Positions 47,201 through 59,929 of a DNA stretch of 64,000 nt are shown here, one piece after another. Location of the stretch: positions 20,207,786-20,271,785 of the forward strand of contig QCXZ01000041.1 of NCBI GenBank assembly GCA_025024175.1. The letters run 5' to 3'. Source of the DNA: Rhyzopertha dominica. Lineage: Eukaryota; Arthropoda; Insecta; Coleoptera; Bostrichidae. Position numbers and translations under genes: made by a program. The notes beneath the pieces are model-generated. The model ran no database searches. It was given only the letters and a program-made list of their open reading frames with translations, and was not told the DNA's origin. Numbering within the stretch: position 1 is the first letter of the stretch; every line of letters begins with the position of its first letter.

Positions 47201-48914
47201 AATCCGACATCTTTAGTTTCTTGTATTTGGTAAAGAAGTAATGCAATAAAAATTAAATACATTTCCTAACATCATTTCTTAAACTAATTCAGTGCAGGCA
47301 GGAATAAATATCAGATCTTTTCAGTTGAATATGAATTCAATTTGTTTACTACTGCCTAGTTCTATGTTTTTTTTTGGGATCAGCATACTAGTTATCCTTC
47401 AACGTCAATTTATTTAACATGTGAGCAAAATACATAGATTGTTTTCACTTGTGATTTTTGGTTATTTTACTAACTGCGACGCAGGTCGGTATGGTCGGTA
47501 AGTATAGAGAACTACATTATCGCTTGCCTACTGAGTGCTTGAGCCCATTGGAAAAGCCCAGCGTAAATAGAGCCTAGTGTAATAAAACTACTTTGAATAA
47601 TTATGTCTGTCATGTTATTTTAGTTTCAAGTTGACTACCTCCTCTATCGCGCATTTAAGATGGATTTGTCCTCATCAAGCTTGTGGGTATAGCAAAGATA
47701 CAACCATCAAGTATTTTTTTTCACGGAACGAACATTATCTTGTACGATAGGTATTCTGACTGATAAAATGGAACTTGCGAATTAAAAAAAACCGATGAAC
47801 TTATGTAAATCGATTGCGAATTTAAGAATTTCAAATACAGAATCAAGGACGAGCTGCAAGATAAATGATTTAAAGTAACTGAACGTTAGAACAATAAAAC
47901 ATTTGACATACAGTAACCGTGTATAAGATTACGCATCATTCAAGAGTATGGGTGTTACTTATTTCTAAAAGTATCTACGGGATAACGCAGTTTTGCATTG
48001 CAGTAGTCAAAAAGCAACGAAACTAAAGGAAANATGGTGCTCACAACGGAATTGCTGGATGACTTAAACGATTTAATCAGACGTCAGTCATAAGTTTAAT
48101 GACAAGACAATAAGTAGCATGAAAAGACTGGGTGCAAAGATTTTACAATCAGAGCGCAAGTGCTCAAATTTTGTGCTAAGACCATCATTGATGAGAAAGG
48201 CAATCAGACACATCGGACAAGCCAAGTATTTTGGCAATACCTAATCAAACTACGAAAGTAATCCAACAATAGGACAGTTGGAAAAATCGTCTTCTGAGAA
48301 AGATATCATTAATAACAACAATATGTTGCTTGGGCATTGTCGAAAGGACAACGTGTTTTGCTGCAATACACTTTTTTTGCCATTTTTGCTTATGGGTTTA
48401 CAACGAGGAAGTTGCATATGTTTTTTATATATATTACCGCTAAAAAACAACATTTATTTCGGTTTGTCCAATACAGAAAAAATGCTACACAGCAATTAGA
48501 CGAGACCAAACAAACTAAACATACACTGCAGCAGGTAGTGGACACTCTCATATTAGATAACCGTAAACGCTATTGCTGCAACCAACTATACATGATTACT
48601 ATTATGGGTACAACATTCATAGATGGCACTCTGTGCTGTGTGTGAAGCACGGCTAACGCATGCACGCGGGATTGCGTTTAAATCAAGGTATGTTCAAATC
48701 AAGTTGATGTCACGCTTTGATATCTAGCAAAAAATTGTCGCAAGTTCCCAACGTACCTACTTATACGATATTTTAATATGTTATAGTTATTATTATTTTG
48801 CAACCTGTTAACCTTTTTGGTGGCATTTTTATGTTTAAAGTTACAGGTATGTAGTATATTGTGACATTGAAGTTGAATACGAAGAAGGTAAGACATTTGC
48901 TTTAATTTTGTACC
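44234..48914. other. intron sequence, no gene recognised
   Basis: The ORFs here (87 codons at 45083, 101 codons on the minus strand at 46510-46815, 102 codons at 48337) have no recognisable domain. The minus-strand one ends near a GTATGT donor-like site after CAG and is noted as a finding. Confidence 0.4.
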
Positions 48915-49052
48915 TTGAAAAGTGTTAAAATTGTTACTTTCGAAAATGCCGAAGGTATCACACAGAAAAACTGTGCGGTAAAGAACTGTAGTAATAAATA
49001 TTTAACAAACTCAAATATCACATTTCACCACTTCCCAAGAGAAGGTGCCATG
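48915..49052 (+). pseudogene. THAP zinc-finger fragment
   Basis: The plus strand reads NCAVKNCSNKYLTNSNITFHHFPRE, the start of a THAP domain (C-x4-C and then the FHxFP motif). An ATG at 48946 opens MPKVSHRK just upstream, as in many THAP proteins, but it is one frame off and stops soon. The second half of the domain with its Cys and His ligands is missing; the frame continues about 20 unrelated codons. GTGCCA follows PRE-coding bases and could be a donor. THAP domains bind DNA and occur in P-element transposases and in host regulators. A decayed element end or a pseudo-exon is more likely than a gene. Confidence 0.5.
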
Positions 49053-49245
49053 TGCCACATCCATTCGAGCATCATTTGTGGTATGTGGAGAATACTTTCT
49101 AGCTAATTCCTTTTAAATGCCAGAGCAAAATAAACTAAATAGAAGAGTAGTTCCTACACTATAAATAATAAACAATGGTGCAAGATAAACATTGTTTTGA
49201 ATCTTATTTTTGGTAATTACGTTTACGACAATTCAAATAATTCGC

Positions 49246-49485
49246 AGTTTTTTAAAACCTCGCATTTCCTTTGCCACTATTTTACACGAAACGAAGAAAA
49301 CAACCCTATTAGTTGTTATTTAAAGTAAACCTTTCTGACTTAACTTTTTATGAAGTACACATTTGTGTACAAAGTCAGCATAATATTAAAAAGTTAAGTT
49401 AGACATGCTTACATAACTTACAAAAGATTGTTTTCTTAATTTCCTGTAAAATAGTGGGCAAAGTAGATACCAGGTTTTAAAATTA
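49246..49485. repeat. fold-back (palindromic) element about 240 bases long
   Basis: Both arms carry TTTTAAAACCT, CTTTGCC, ACTATTTTACA, GAAA, AAGAAAACAA and ACTTAACTTTTTA in mirrored order. They fold around a central perfect palindrome GTACACATTTGTGTAC. Weaker pairing may reach 49206 and 49520. This is the structure of a fold-back MITE; it lies about 200 bases from the THAP fragment. Confidence 0.75.
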
Positions 49486-52298
49486 AGACAAGAAATAAAC
49501 GTCAAAATAAATGACATTTGTATGACTCGGAGTTTCTGATTTATCGGCTACACCTGCTGGTCGTTTCATTAATGTAGTTCACATACAACATTCACAGATG
49601 GCGCTGTAACTCATTCCACAAAATTTATCAACACTGGCCATTCTTGTTTACTGATATTCTTTGCACTGCATCATCATGCCTGTCAGCATGACAGCCTTTG
49701 GCTGTCGCTTGTGAACACAACGTGACGTCAGTCCGCTGCAGCATGTGAAAATGTTTACATTTTTGCAATGCAATTATTTCAACTGTGTTGTGGCTATTTT
49801 GCACAAACCTATACTGTTTCACTTGCTGATAGTAACGGCATTAATTTCAGCAACTAAATGTTAAAATTTAAAAACCATGCAGCTAAACAAAATTTTGTTT
49901 TAATGACGTAATGACATTTTATGTGACCGACTAAACATTTATCAATACTCCTTCGTATATCCTCCATGTTTAACAAGAAACTTTCACGGCATATTGTTAT
50001 GGCTAGAGGCTGGGATCAATTACACCTTGTTTGTGTTCCTTGGAAAAGTAAAGTAATGAATATTTAATGATTCTGTCTCGCTGGAGCCCGTCCGGGAAAA
50101 ACCGGATTACAAAAACGTGGTGGCCCGACGAATAAATTTAACTTTGTGCACAATTTCTCCGGGGGACGCGGGTTAATATTATTAATTGAACCCCAGGCGC
50201 GGTAATCTGTTAATGCTCGTTACCGGTTAGCCAAGCGTATGTGGACACTTGCGCACCACCTGTGCGGTAAGCCTGGGACCAGACAATGAAAATGCGCCCT
50301 TGCTATTTAATTATACGGCTATCATAATAACTATTTGGTTTAGAAGCTAGCCAACTAGTAAACAGTTAAACACTGAGGGTGCTGGTATAGCGAAAGCTGA
50401 AGTGTTTAAAAGAAGTTGTCAATTAGTGTATAATATAAAAGATGTGAAAACTATCTATTCCCCTTACCTTTTTTAATTTATTTCACGCTGCCAGTTTTGG
50501 GCAAATTATAGTGTTGAGAATTTACTAAAACACTTATAAAATTGATATTTTTTAAACGTTATTTTTTTGTTGTCTCCTATTAGCGGTTCTATCACAACCG
50601 TGTTGGGAAATTTACTGATATAACATTACACGTTATAATTTAAAAAAGCATATATACGAAATAGTAAAAAGGGGCAACGCGCATCTTGTACACAGGCGTC
50701 CTTATGTCTATTGACGCCTCCATATTTTTTATGAAAGGTATTGGCTGTCAAATTAATTATTTCCGCGCTTCAGCAATCAGTTGCGGTCACCAGGAAAGCA
50801 GTCCACTTGCTTTGTTCGCGCATCTCAGTTTAACAGATTTTTACCTTTTTGGAAGCAACTACTGTCTGCAGATACGTATAAAGAAAACTGAAGGTGTTCG
50901 TATTTCTGATCATCCACATAACATCGACAATAATAAATAAAAAAATATTGTAAGTTAATTTTAAAAATTATAAATGACCCCTCATATATAATTTCTGCAA
51001 ACGTCGGAAATGAGGATAAAAATGTTTAATTTTTATATGATATCCAACATTTAAAAGCATTTGCACCTCTGAGAGAATTTGGCTAAGTGAAATTGGGCCC
51101 AGAAATGTTTTTGTAACAGGAGTGTTCATTTCAATATAAACATCTTTGCTATATTAAGGTACAAAGATAACAGGGCTTCAGCAGCAGCGTGCTACTTGTG
51201 GCTTCTACATAACACTTCAGTGAATGCAAAATATTTTCCCATTGTTGGTTTTGCTATTAAGACCGAATACAAATGAAGCTTTTGTAAATAGCCTAGTTTG
51301 TTGGTCATTAAATCCCCTCTGCTTGCTTTCATAATGAAAACTAACCTACTTTTATAATTTTGCGCACACAAAAGGAGGAAAAGCGCCCAGCAGCAGCGAC
51401 TGCTTTTAAGTAGTTCGCTAGTCTTCCGCTAGACTGAGTATCGCTTAGCCGACAACCGCAAGAGCGGTTTGAAATGAGATTATATAGGACAAAATTTTTG
51501 TTTGTTTTTAGCATGCATTCACTAAATAACAGGGAAATACATTTTCCCCGATTGAAGCTGACGGTGCAGTAGTAATTGCTCACAATACTATTTTGTTACC
51601 AAATGGGTGATTACAATAGAACTTCATCAATATTGAATCAAAAGTAATTGAAGTTGNTTAATAATCTAACTGCTACTCAGGAGCCACTCAGGTGGTGACC
51701 ATTTTCTGAATTTCGCTCTACAACTACACGTTGGGCAGAACGTGCCTGAACCACTGAACCACTAGTGTGTTTGCTACATACCATATAATCTGTCTTCAAG
51801 CGCAAGGCAAACACTGCTGCACTACCACCATCTGCTGTTGCAGTACATGAATATACATTAGGAGTCTACTTCTCGTATCACGCTTAATGATAAAAAAGGA
51901 AAGTGATCTGGCAAAGAATAACTTAACTAATCCACCTGCATATAAAATGTGCTCTTACTCCTTTTTATATTATTTCGCTTATTTGTATTATTATGTGTCA
52001 AATTTCTTTTTTGTTCATTACGTTTGCTCTTTTTTCAATACAATGTACAATAGCATACAGCTAATTTTATGGCGCTGGCTTGACATAATGGCTAATGGAA
52101 CAACGCATACGTGAAAAATTGGGCGTCCATCATTTCCTATAAGTCCAATATACATTCACAAAAAAATATGATAGTTGTTATGGTATTGCAAATAAATTTC
52201 GATTGGCAAACCTGATATTTGTGCATAGCAATGAAATACACATACGAGAATTAAATCAAAACTCCTTATCATTTCATTAAACTATAAACAGGACTTAC
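49486..52298. other. intron sequence with a possible regulatory block
   Basis: No gene is recognised. 50030-50345 is GC-richer with CG dinucleotides and several TAAT/ATTA cores, including GGTTAATATTATTAATTGAA. An ORF at 50686-50940 has a faint TDFYLFGS resemblance to mariner ends that I do not trust. Confidence 0.4.
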
Positions 52299-52439
52299 AT
52301 TTTTCGCTAGTAGTTTTCCATAGGTTATGTGTGCTGGTACATGATCAGGTTCAGCACTTAGGGCAGCTTGGTACCAACGTTCGGCTTCTTCGTCTTGCTG
52401 AAGGCGGGCTAGAGTTTCTCCCAGCACGTTAAATACGCT
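52299..52439 (-). CDS. TMTC2: TMTC-like gene exon: first TPR and start of second
   Basis: A 141-bp, 47-codon exon in phase 0 at both ends, with acceptor TTTTCAG (ending at 52440) and donor GTAAGT (from 52298 down). It begins SVFNVLGETLARLQQDEEAE and continues RWYQAALSAEPDHVPAHITY and then GKLLAKN. The first 33 residues form one TPR, and the rest is helix A of the next. AEPDHVPAH-TYGKLLA is the most diagnostic stretch, nearly the phrase I recall from vertebrate TMTC2. As a symmetric exon it could be skipped without frameshift, removing about one and a half repeats. Confidence 0.93.
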
Positions 52440-55400
52440 CTGAAAAGAAAATGCTGGAAATAAATGTTATATTCAATTAAAATCAATCGAATAAGTAAGA
52501 AACTTATCGACATATTGCTAGGCAGCACGCTTCACAATGGGATTACAGAAACCCTTGATAGGTTCCCAAATACATAAATAGCTAGACTATTGTGTTCTAA
52601 GAACCTTGAAACCAACGGTTTGAGGTACAAAAATAATATTTACTTACGTACCGTTAGCATGAAAACATTGCAAGGAGAAGCTCGCACAGCTGGCAGATTT
52701 TATGCGTTTGTCTGTGTTATTCAAACTGGCACTTAAAGTTGCAGTTCTTCACCTAAGATAGAACTGTCTTTTGTATTCTTTCAGATTCTTTAGGCATTTT
52801 AGTTGTAACAAACCTTTCAAACTCGTTATCATCGTTTGAGGTAAGTACAATTACGTTATACCTTTTGAATATATTTTGGTCTCGTAAACAAATTTTGCAT
52901 GATTGTGCACAAAAGTTTTAACACGAATAACCTCGCTGAACCACGTATTTTCAGGTTACTTTTGTCACATTTCTATTTTAATTCCCAATTAATATTTTGA
53001 TGGTCAACATTTTTGAGATATCGGGTTACTAATTTTCCTTTTAAGATTTATTTAAATGTTTAAATTAAAATAACGGAGCCATTGTTAACACAACAACACA
53101 ATCTGTAATTAGCATGCCAAAGAACACAATTTGATAAAAGTATGATAAAAGTCCACATTGATTATTGAGTTAATAATCTTTCAATCTGAAATCGTAAACC
53201 TGAAAAATATACACACACAACATATTAATTTTGCATAATTTGAGCTTTTCTCCAACGCTACAAACGATAATATTAGTTTTTGGGTCAAAAAAGCATCATA
53301 AATGATTCAGTACCCTCGAAAACTGTCTTTTAGACTTGGATTGAAATTTTGGAAAGAATTTTTTTGTCTCACTGTGTGTATAAGCGCTTTTGATAATACA
53401 ACCGGTGGAAAAATGTAGCCATGCAAGATCCACCTTTCAAAAGAAACACTGAATTAGAATGGGTAATAACCATTCACTCCTAATACAGTTGCAGATAAAA
53501 CATCTGTGGTATTGTTTCTTTGCGTTTAAGAGTATAACGTTACTAATAAATTGAGGGTTCCTAAAAGCTGACCCGGAATTGAACTCATGGTGATCAGAGA
53601 CCGTAATAACGTTCGAGCATAAGCAAGACACTCATATAATTTCCAGCGTTCGAGTAAATAAATGTATGCGGTATATTTTCTCTAGGCGCATTTAAATTTA
53701 TTTTTAGACACAAAGTTGTTAACTTGTCATGGGAATCGCATTAGCTGCAGGTGGGAACTAGCAAGTAACACTACTCCTCCTTTGTACTGATTTAGAACCG
53801 AGAATGCCAGTTTTAAGTGGATAGGGAGGGCGGTATATTAAGCTACTGATAAATGGATGAAGCAGTATAGAAATAGTGCATACAACACATTAACGTATCC
53901 GTAAGAAAGTTCATTATAATGGAAGAATATAAGCAAAACGATAACACAGTATCTGCAACTTATTAAGGACACAAGGAATATAAGTACTGTAGTAGTATCA
54001 AGTCAGTGTTATGATGACTCTAAATCAGTAGAAAGAGTGTTTAGGCAACTCTCCTTTCCAGAGAAGAAAAATACAACCATATCTCCGCGTAGTATCTCAT
54101 TGGTTATTCACTTTGCTCAAGTCTTCTCTAATGCCTAGCAAATGTATTCCAACCAAGATTTTTATGGGGTACTGCATTCTGTGCATACTGTTTTATTTTT
54201 TTCCAAGATATTCAATTAAAATAATTCATTTTGCATCCCCTCACTGCTTGCTTTGTTTTGTTGAGAACCCTTATTACATGCATGCTAACATGTACTATAC
54301 TATGCTATACTATACTATACGTTGCTGAGAGGTACTCTCTTTTGTTTTCTTTTCAATCAGCATTATACAAATAAATAAGCAGCCGCATTAAATTCTCTTT
54401 GTTTCTCTTTCACACACCTTTAAATATGAACTATATTCGGTGCTAGTTTAATATTTTTATAGGTGGTAGCAGTTTTTAGCAGACTTTTCGCACACCATCT
54501 TTGAGAGATGTCGAAACTCAGCACACAACACGTTTATTCTACAAAAAGGTAACTGTGTATAAAAATACGTTTATTTGATAAAAAAGAAAATTTGACGTTT
54601 CCATGTGTTTGCCATTATCGTAAACAAAGTTTTTATTCTGCCTTAAATCCAGAACCTTTTCATCCTTATATAATCTAAACCATCCTGAATAAGACGAGAA
54701 ATCCATTGTTTGAGAAATAATATTATTTCTTAAGTATGTTTGTACTTAGCGTGAGATCTTTAATTATCGTATTTTGATGACAAGTGCTGCTCAGGTGTTA
54801 TTTTAAATTCCAAGCGACCTCAACAGGCTAAGTTTGAGCGGCGCAACTCGCAAAATACACAAATTAATAAACCACGCACTAACTGATATGAAGTCTTTTG
54901 AAAATAAGTAGGTACTTAAATACTAGCAAAAACTCCTTTTCATTTTTTTTTATTTTGGTACTGACGATGGCTTTTAGGTAGCCTAAAGCGTTTTATTACT
55001 ATTGCTAATATAGTGGTAGGTATTCACTTTGAGAATCACTGTTATAGAGAAGACTGTTAACTAAGTATCACAAGTATACTTTGAGTAATGGATCAGTATT
55101 CAATTTTGAAAGTACCACATGTGGGGCATATGGTATTTTAAATGGCAGGTAAGTCATGGTTAAATATGTGCATGAAATTTTGGAAGGTTATCGATTCTGG
55201 AAAAGAATTTCTATAGTTCTAAGAATATGCATATTCAGAAAACACACAATTGGGGTATGAAGGTTAATCGCCTTGTTGCCAAATTATATTAAGTGTTGTA
55301 CATGCGCGAACACTACCTCTTTCTTAGTTTATTCCAATTAAGATTTACAAGACTGGGTCAAGGTAATTAAGCATCTCTTTGCAGGATAACATCACAACGG

Positions 55401-58400
55401 GTCCTGCCATCTGGTGCGTCAGGCTGCAGATGGTTCCATCCCGAAGCGCTGCTGCTGTGATAATCACGAAAGTGAGTTCGGTCAACCCGCTCTCCTGCTC
55501 TCTAACTGCCTCTCATATCTCAACGAACGCAATAACCGTTATTGTGTCCTAGGCCGCCGGTAATTTAATTTATCTAAGCGACCCACCAACTAGAATGGGC
55601 TTTCTTGTCTAATATAATTTCATAACGCGTTAATTTTAATGGTGAGAGAGCAATAGTGCCTCCGGTTCACTTTCAGCTATACTGCTGCGAAATTGTTTAG
55701 GGCTTTGGTCTGTCGAAAGCCTTTTTGTGCCCTAACCCTTTTACCATTGATAACGTTAGTTATATATGTTATATATATGTGGAGTATTTATGGAGTTTTC
55801 GCCGGTTTCAATGCTAAAAATATGCCGCAATGATGGCGGAATCTGAGTCTGCACTTGTGGATAAACAAATGGTATAATAAGACTGTTTACATGTTTTTCC
55901 TTGTTGACACGAATTCGGAGGGAGTACATAATTTAGTAAGGGAGTTAATACAGAATGATTTGTTGTTAAAATACTATAAAAAGAAATGTAACTAATTATA
56001 TAAGAAGACGTAATGTTTTTAGAGGTGGTAGGTGTAAGCGAATAGCAGATCTACTAAACAAAGAACCTGGCAGAATGTTTTAGTTATTCTGTAAATGGTC
56101 TAGTTAATCAGGATTGGCCTAGCGATAATTTGGTAGATGATCAATGATGTTTCGTACGATTGGTTTGGTTAAATTATTCGTATTAAGTAAATGCTGGAGT
56201 TACGTAGTGTCAGTATAATTTCTGCAAGGTTTAGAAATAGTTGATAAAAAATATGTCACGTTTAAACTGTTAATTAGTGGTTCAAACTAGTCAAGTTTCC
56301 GTCTTTTTGGCATAATTATGTAAAAGATACCAGAAACACCTAATTTTATGATTCTGTTTTGACCTTTTATTTTCTTCTTTAATTCTTAGGTATATTTCTT
56401 GTTGGAAATGTCGTATCTTTTGTTCTTGCATAGAATTGTCTTTGTTCCTCGTATGTAAGCTTAGTTAAAGGTATTTTACTAGGTAAGTTAGACACTACTA
56501 GTAAGTTTTATTGTTACTACTAAGAACTAATGTCAATTTCATCACTAGAACTCGCGATCTGCTTATTCAGTAAATTAAAAACTGCCAACTACAATGGCAT
56601 GGAAAGGGGATTTTAAAAGTGGCAGTCAGAATTTACAGTTCAAATTTGATAGATCCACTTGATACAAACCTTGATCTGTGAGCAGGTATAATAGAACTGC
56701 CACGAGCTTGATAGTATGTATGTTTGAGTTAAATTCCACCAAATTGAAATAACATATGTGCAAACAATAAGAATAAGTATTATGACAATGACTAGTAATA
56801 AAAACAACTTTGACACTACCGACATATCGGAGATGTTCAACACTGCATTTGTAAACAATACTAAAGCGTAATTTATAAATTGTAAACTTGACTTTTACAC
56901 TAAACAAAACTTTATGTATTTTTTTAGGTATGGGAGCTGATAACTTTCTCGGGAAAGGAGCATGGTTTGTTCTGAACGTAAATGTAAGTGGTATCAACGA
57001 CAACTTCTTCCTGATTCTGATATCTACTAACTGCAGGGTATGCGTTCATATGTATAATTTAAAAATAATGGCTTGTTCCTTTTCTCAAATGTAACCGAAG
57101 GTAAGAATTTAGAAGAGAACTAGGTAGTGAAGGGAAATTTGGGTTTATCGATGCACACTCATTACAGCATTTATTAAAACCAGAAATCTAAGTATATTGC
57201 CTTGTATAGGTACAATTTAAGGCGAAAACGTACATTTTATAGTCAATTGTAAAAATAATTTATCAATTGTTTCATACTTGTAAGACTAAGAGGGTACACC
57301 ATCGAGGAAAATTTAAATGTTCTGAGTAGCAATATACAGCGGCTTTAGTCAGCCAACTTTAAAGTATTTCCCAAGTTGCTTTAACGGCACAGTTAAAAAT
57401 CGCTGTAGCGTGAAATCGGTTTTGACGTGCGTGATGACTAAAGCGCATTTGCGGTTCATTTCCAACTACACAATATAACTTTTACCCCCGGTGTAGGTCT
57501 TCCATCAAATTTCCATTAACTTTAAAACAGTAAAGTGCTTCAGTATCACCTTCCGATTCCGCGATCGCAGCTGTTACCGAAGTTAATGAAAAATTCGCTT
57601 AAAACTTCCGCCTAAGCGGATCATTTTACACGAAATCCGGCTCCAGTCAAATGCAGGTGTAGGTTGACTTAGAAGCTCTCCTGTTAAATTAAAAAAGCCT
57701 CCTGTAAAAGACGCTCGGAATTAATACCTTAAAAGAATCTATCAGGAAATTTCCGCCTTTGCGGGCTTCAATATCCGGTAATTAATTTTTAATTACTGGC
57801 TTGCATTAATAAAATGGCGCCCTTAGTAGTCTGCTTTTGTTATCTCCTTCTTCCAGTTATATTGGATATCAGGCGGTTTGCATTCAGTATTAGTGCCGTT
57901 AATTAATGGTGAAATATAATATTATGGTTTGTGTTTATAAATATGTGCAACATTATTAATAAATCAAGAAAGCTACTACTACTACTACTACTATAAACAT
58001 AACGTGATCAAAGGCTGCCTAAGTTATATCGTACCACTATTACGCAAAATTATTAATATTTATGGAAGTATTTCCTGGCCTACTGAAGTTTGTTCAAGAC
58101 AGTAATAATTCTAGATCAATTTTTATTTCACTCATGTTTCTCCAAGAGTTTTAAAACGGCATTGTAAATTTAAATAAATACGTTTTATCTGAAAATCAGG
58201 CAATATATACTCAAAAGCCTGATTTTACGGAATAACTACTACAATTTTGTGATTTTGAGCTTGAAATGATTGATTACTGTGAAAAAACTATTTGTTGAGG
58301 TCTTCACCGACCATTCATTTGTTGCGACGCTTGAAAACTAATGTTGCAATGACTCGCTGTATGGCTGACGAGTGGTTTACTAGTAAAGTTCACTAGAATA

Positions 58401-59170
58401 TACGTACAGTGCTAACGATTTCCTCCCAAAAAAAAAACAATCAGTTTATTTTCCAACCGTCGTGTCCATATTTTAGGTTTGCCAGTTTTCTTTGCGAAAC
58501 TCTTTTGTATTTGTTATACAATTTTTGCTTCGACTGCAGAGAAGAGTATTATGTATCTCAGTATATAAGGACTATGGACTACACAGATGAGATGCAGTTT
58601 CTCATATGTGCGGCATGTTAGTTTAACATATGTGTATCTAAATGAAAGTTTCAATAGTATAGTTCTCAGCCACAGGTTCACATCCATGTATCGCAGAGCC
58701 CTACTGTGGTTGGTCTTTATGGAGTGAANATGCCATCACTGCACCCATTTAGACCGAATACCAAGGATTTCTCATATGTTGAGCTTTCTATGACAGGAAA
58801 CATTGTTGGACCAATACAAAACCTTGAAGCGTGAGATTTATACTATGATACTTATACCTGTATAATGTTTTTATGGCAGTTAGGTCGGGGTGACTAGGTA
58901 AAATGTGAATCGATTTTGGAATCGTTTGGAATTGTATAAATAGTTTAGGATCTATTTAAGTACGTCGTTTAAGAACGATTGGGACTGATGTTAAAAATAG
59001 TTTCGAATCGATCTGAATCTTTAGGGCTGGTTATTAAATGTTATATCGATATTTCGTGTTGTATTTAATGTATTAGCATGTTTGAAGTTACTATACAGGG
59101 TGATTCGCATAAGCACCGACACAGAGCAAGGGCATGTAAAGGAGTCCAAATATTGTGATTTAAAGCAATC
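52440..59170. other. intron sequence with possible conserved blocks
   Basis: No gene is recognised. 55380-55720 and 57350-57920 are GC-richer, nonrepetitive and contain homeodomain-like cores (for example TTAATTAATTTT near 57780), so they may be enhancers. The 125-codon minus-strand ORF at 56626-57003 has no recognisable family. Confidence 0.4.
57973..57993. repeat. (CTA)7 microsatellite
   Basis: Seven perfect CTA units. Confidence 0.9.
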
Positions 59171-59929
59171 TACCTATATAATAAGTTGCACCCCTGAGAA
59201 GTTATAGGCCTTCAAAGTGGTATTTCAAATTTCTAAAAACCAAATTTGGTTCACGTTGTGAGTATACCAAAAGCAGTATTCGAAAGTAATTAGAGTTCAA
59301 TTGGAGCATTTGAAAAGGTTGATAAGGAATGATGCACCCTTAAAATGGGGCGGAATCTTTTAACACGTTGGTGCACTTGAAAAGTTATTATTTGACCTGG
59401 AATTTAATTCTAAAACTTTAAAAATGTTTCTCTAAGGATTACGTGATTAGGAAATCTCCGATATTCTTCAACAACCTAATACTAATAACATGTCAACTTG
59501 TTCCAGAACATTTTCACAGCACTAAATTAATTTAGTGTTCAGTTTACCTGACTGTCAAGTCTGACGTTTAATTTCATGGCCATCGTTTAAAATTTCGTCA
59601 ATTTTAAATAACGGCTTACAATACATGTTTTTAGTTATTCAGGTTTTTTTCGAAAACAAAAACATTTTTTGAAAAATAATAAGAGTTAAAAAAGTTTTAG
59701 ATAAAATAAAATAATGATTTTTCGAGTCCGCCAACGTGTTAAAAAATTCTTCATCCCTTATCAACCCTTTAAAATGCTCCAATTGAACTCTAACTACTTT
59801 CGAATACTGCTCTTGGTACACTCACAACGTGTAAGTTCAAGTATAAGTGAGATGTTGATTTTTTTTTTCGAAATTTGAAAACCAGCGAAGCCCTGTAACT
59901 TCACAGGGATGCAACTTAGTATATAGGTA
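59171..59929. repeat. large inverted repeat (fold-back element)
   Basis: The left arm (about 59171-59380) and right arm (about 59721-59929) mirror each other. Shared blocks include TACCTATATAATAAGTTGCA, GTATTCGAAAGTA, AGAGTTCAATTGGAGCATTT, GTTGATAAG and AACACGTTGG. The spacer is about 340 bases. Just left at 59093, TACAGGGTGATTC resembles the terminal sequence of many insect repeats and may be the element's true end. No transposase is present. Confidence 0.8.

Noticed and set aside
50686..50940. Possible mariner C-terminal block (TDFYLFGS)
   Set aside because: Only about ten residues resemble the family and no other motif is near, so it may be coincidence.
53560..53640. tRNA-like T-arm on the minus strand (GAGTTCAATTCCGGGTC)
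   Set aside because: No matching A box, anticodon arm or acceptor stem could be built; at most a decayed SINE promoter.
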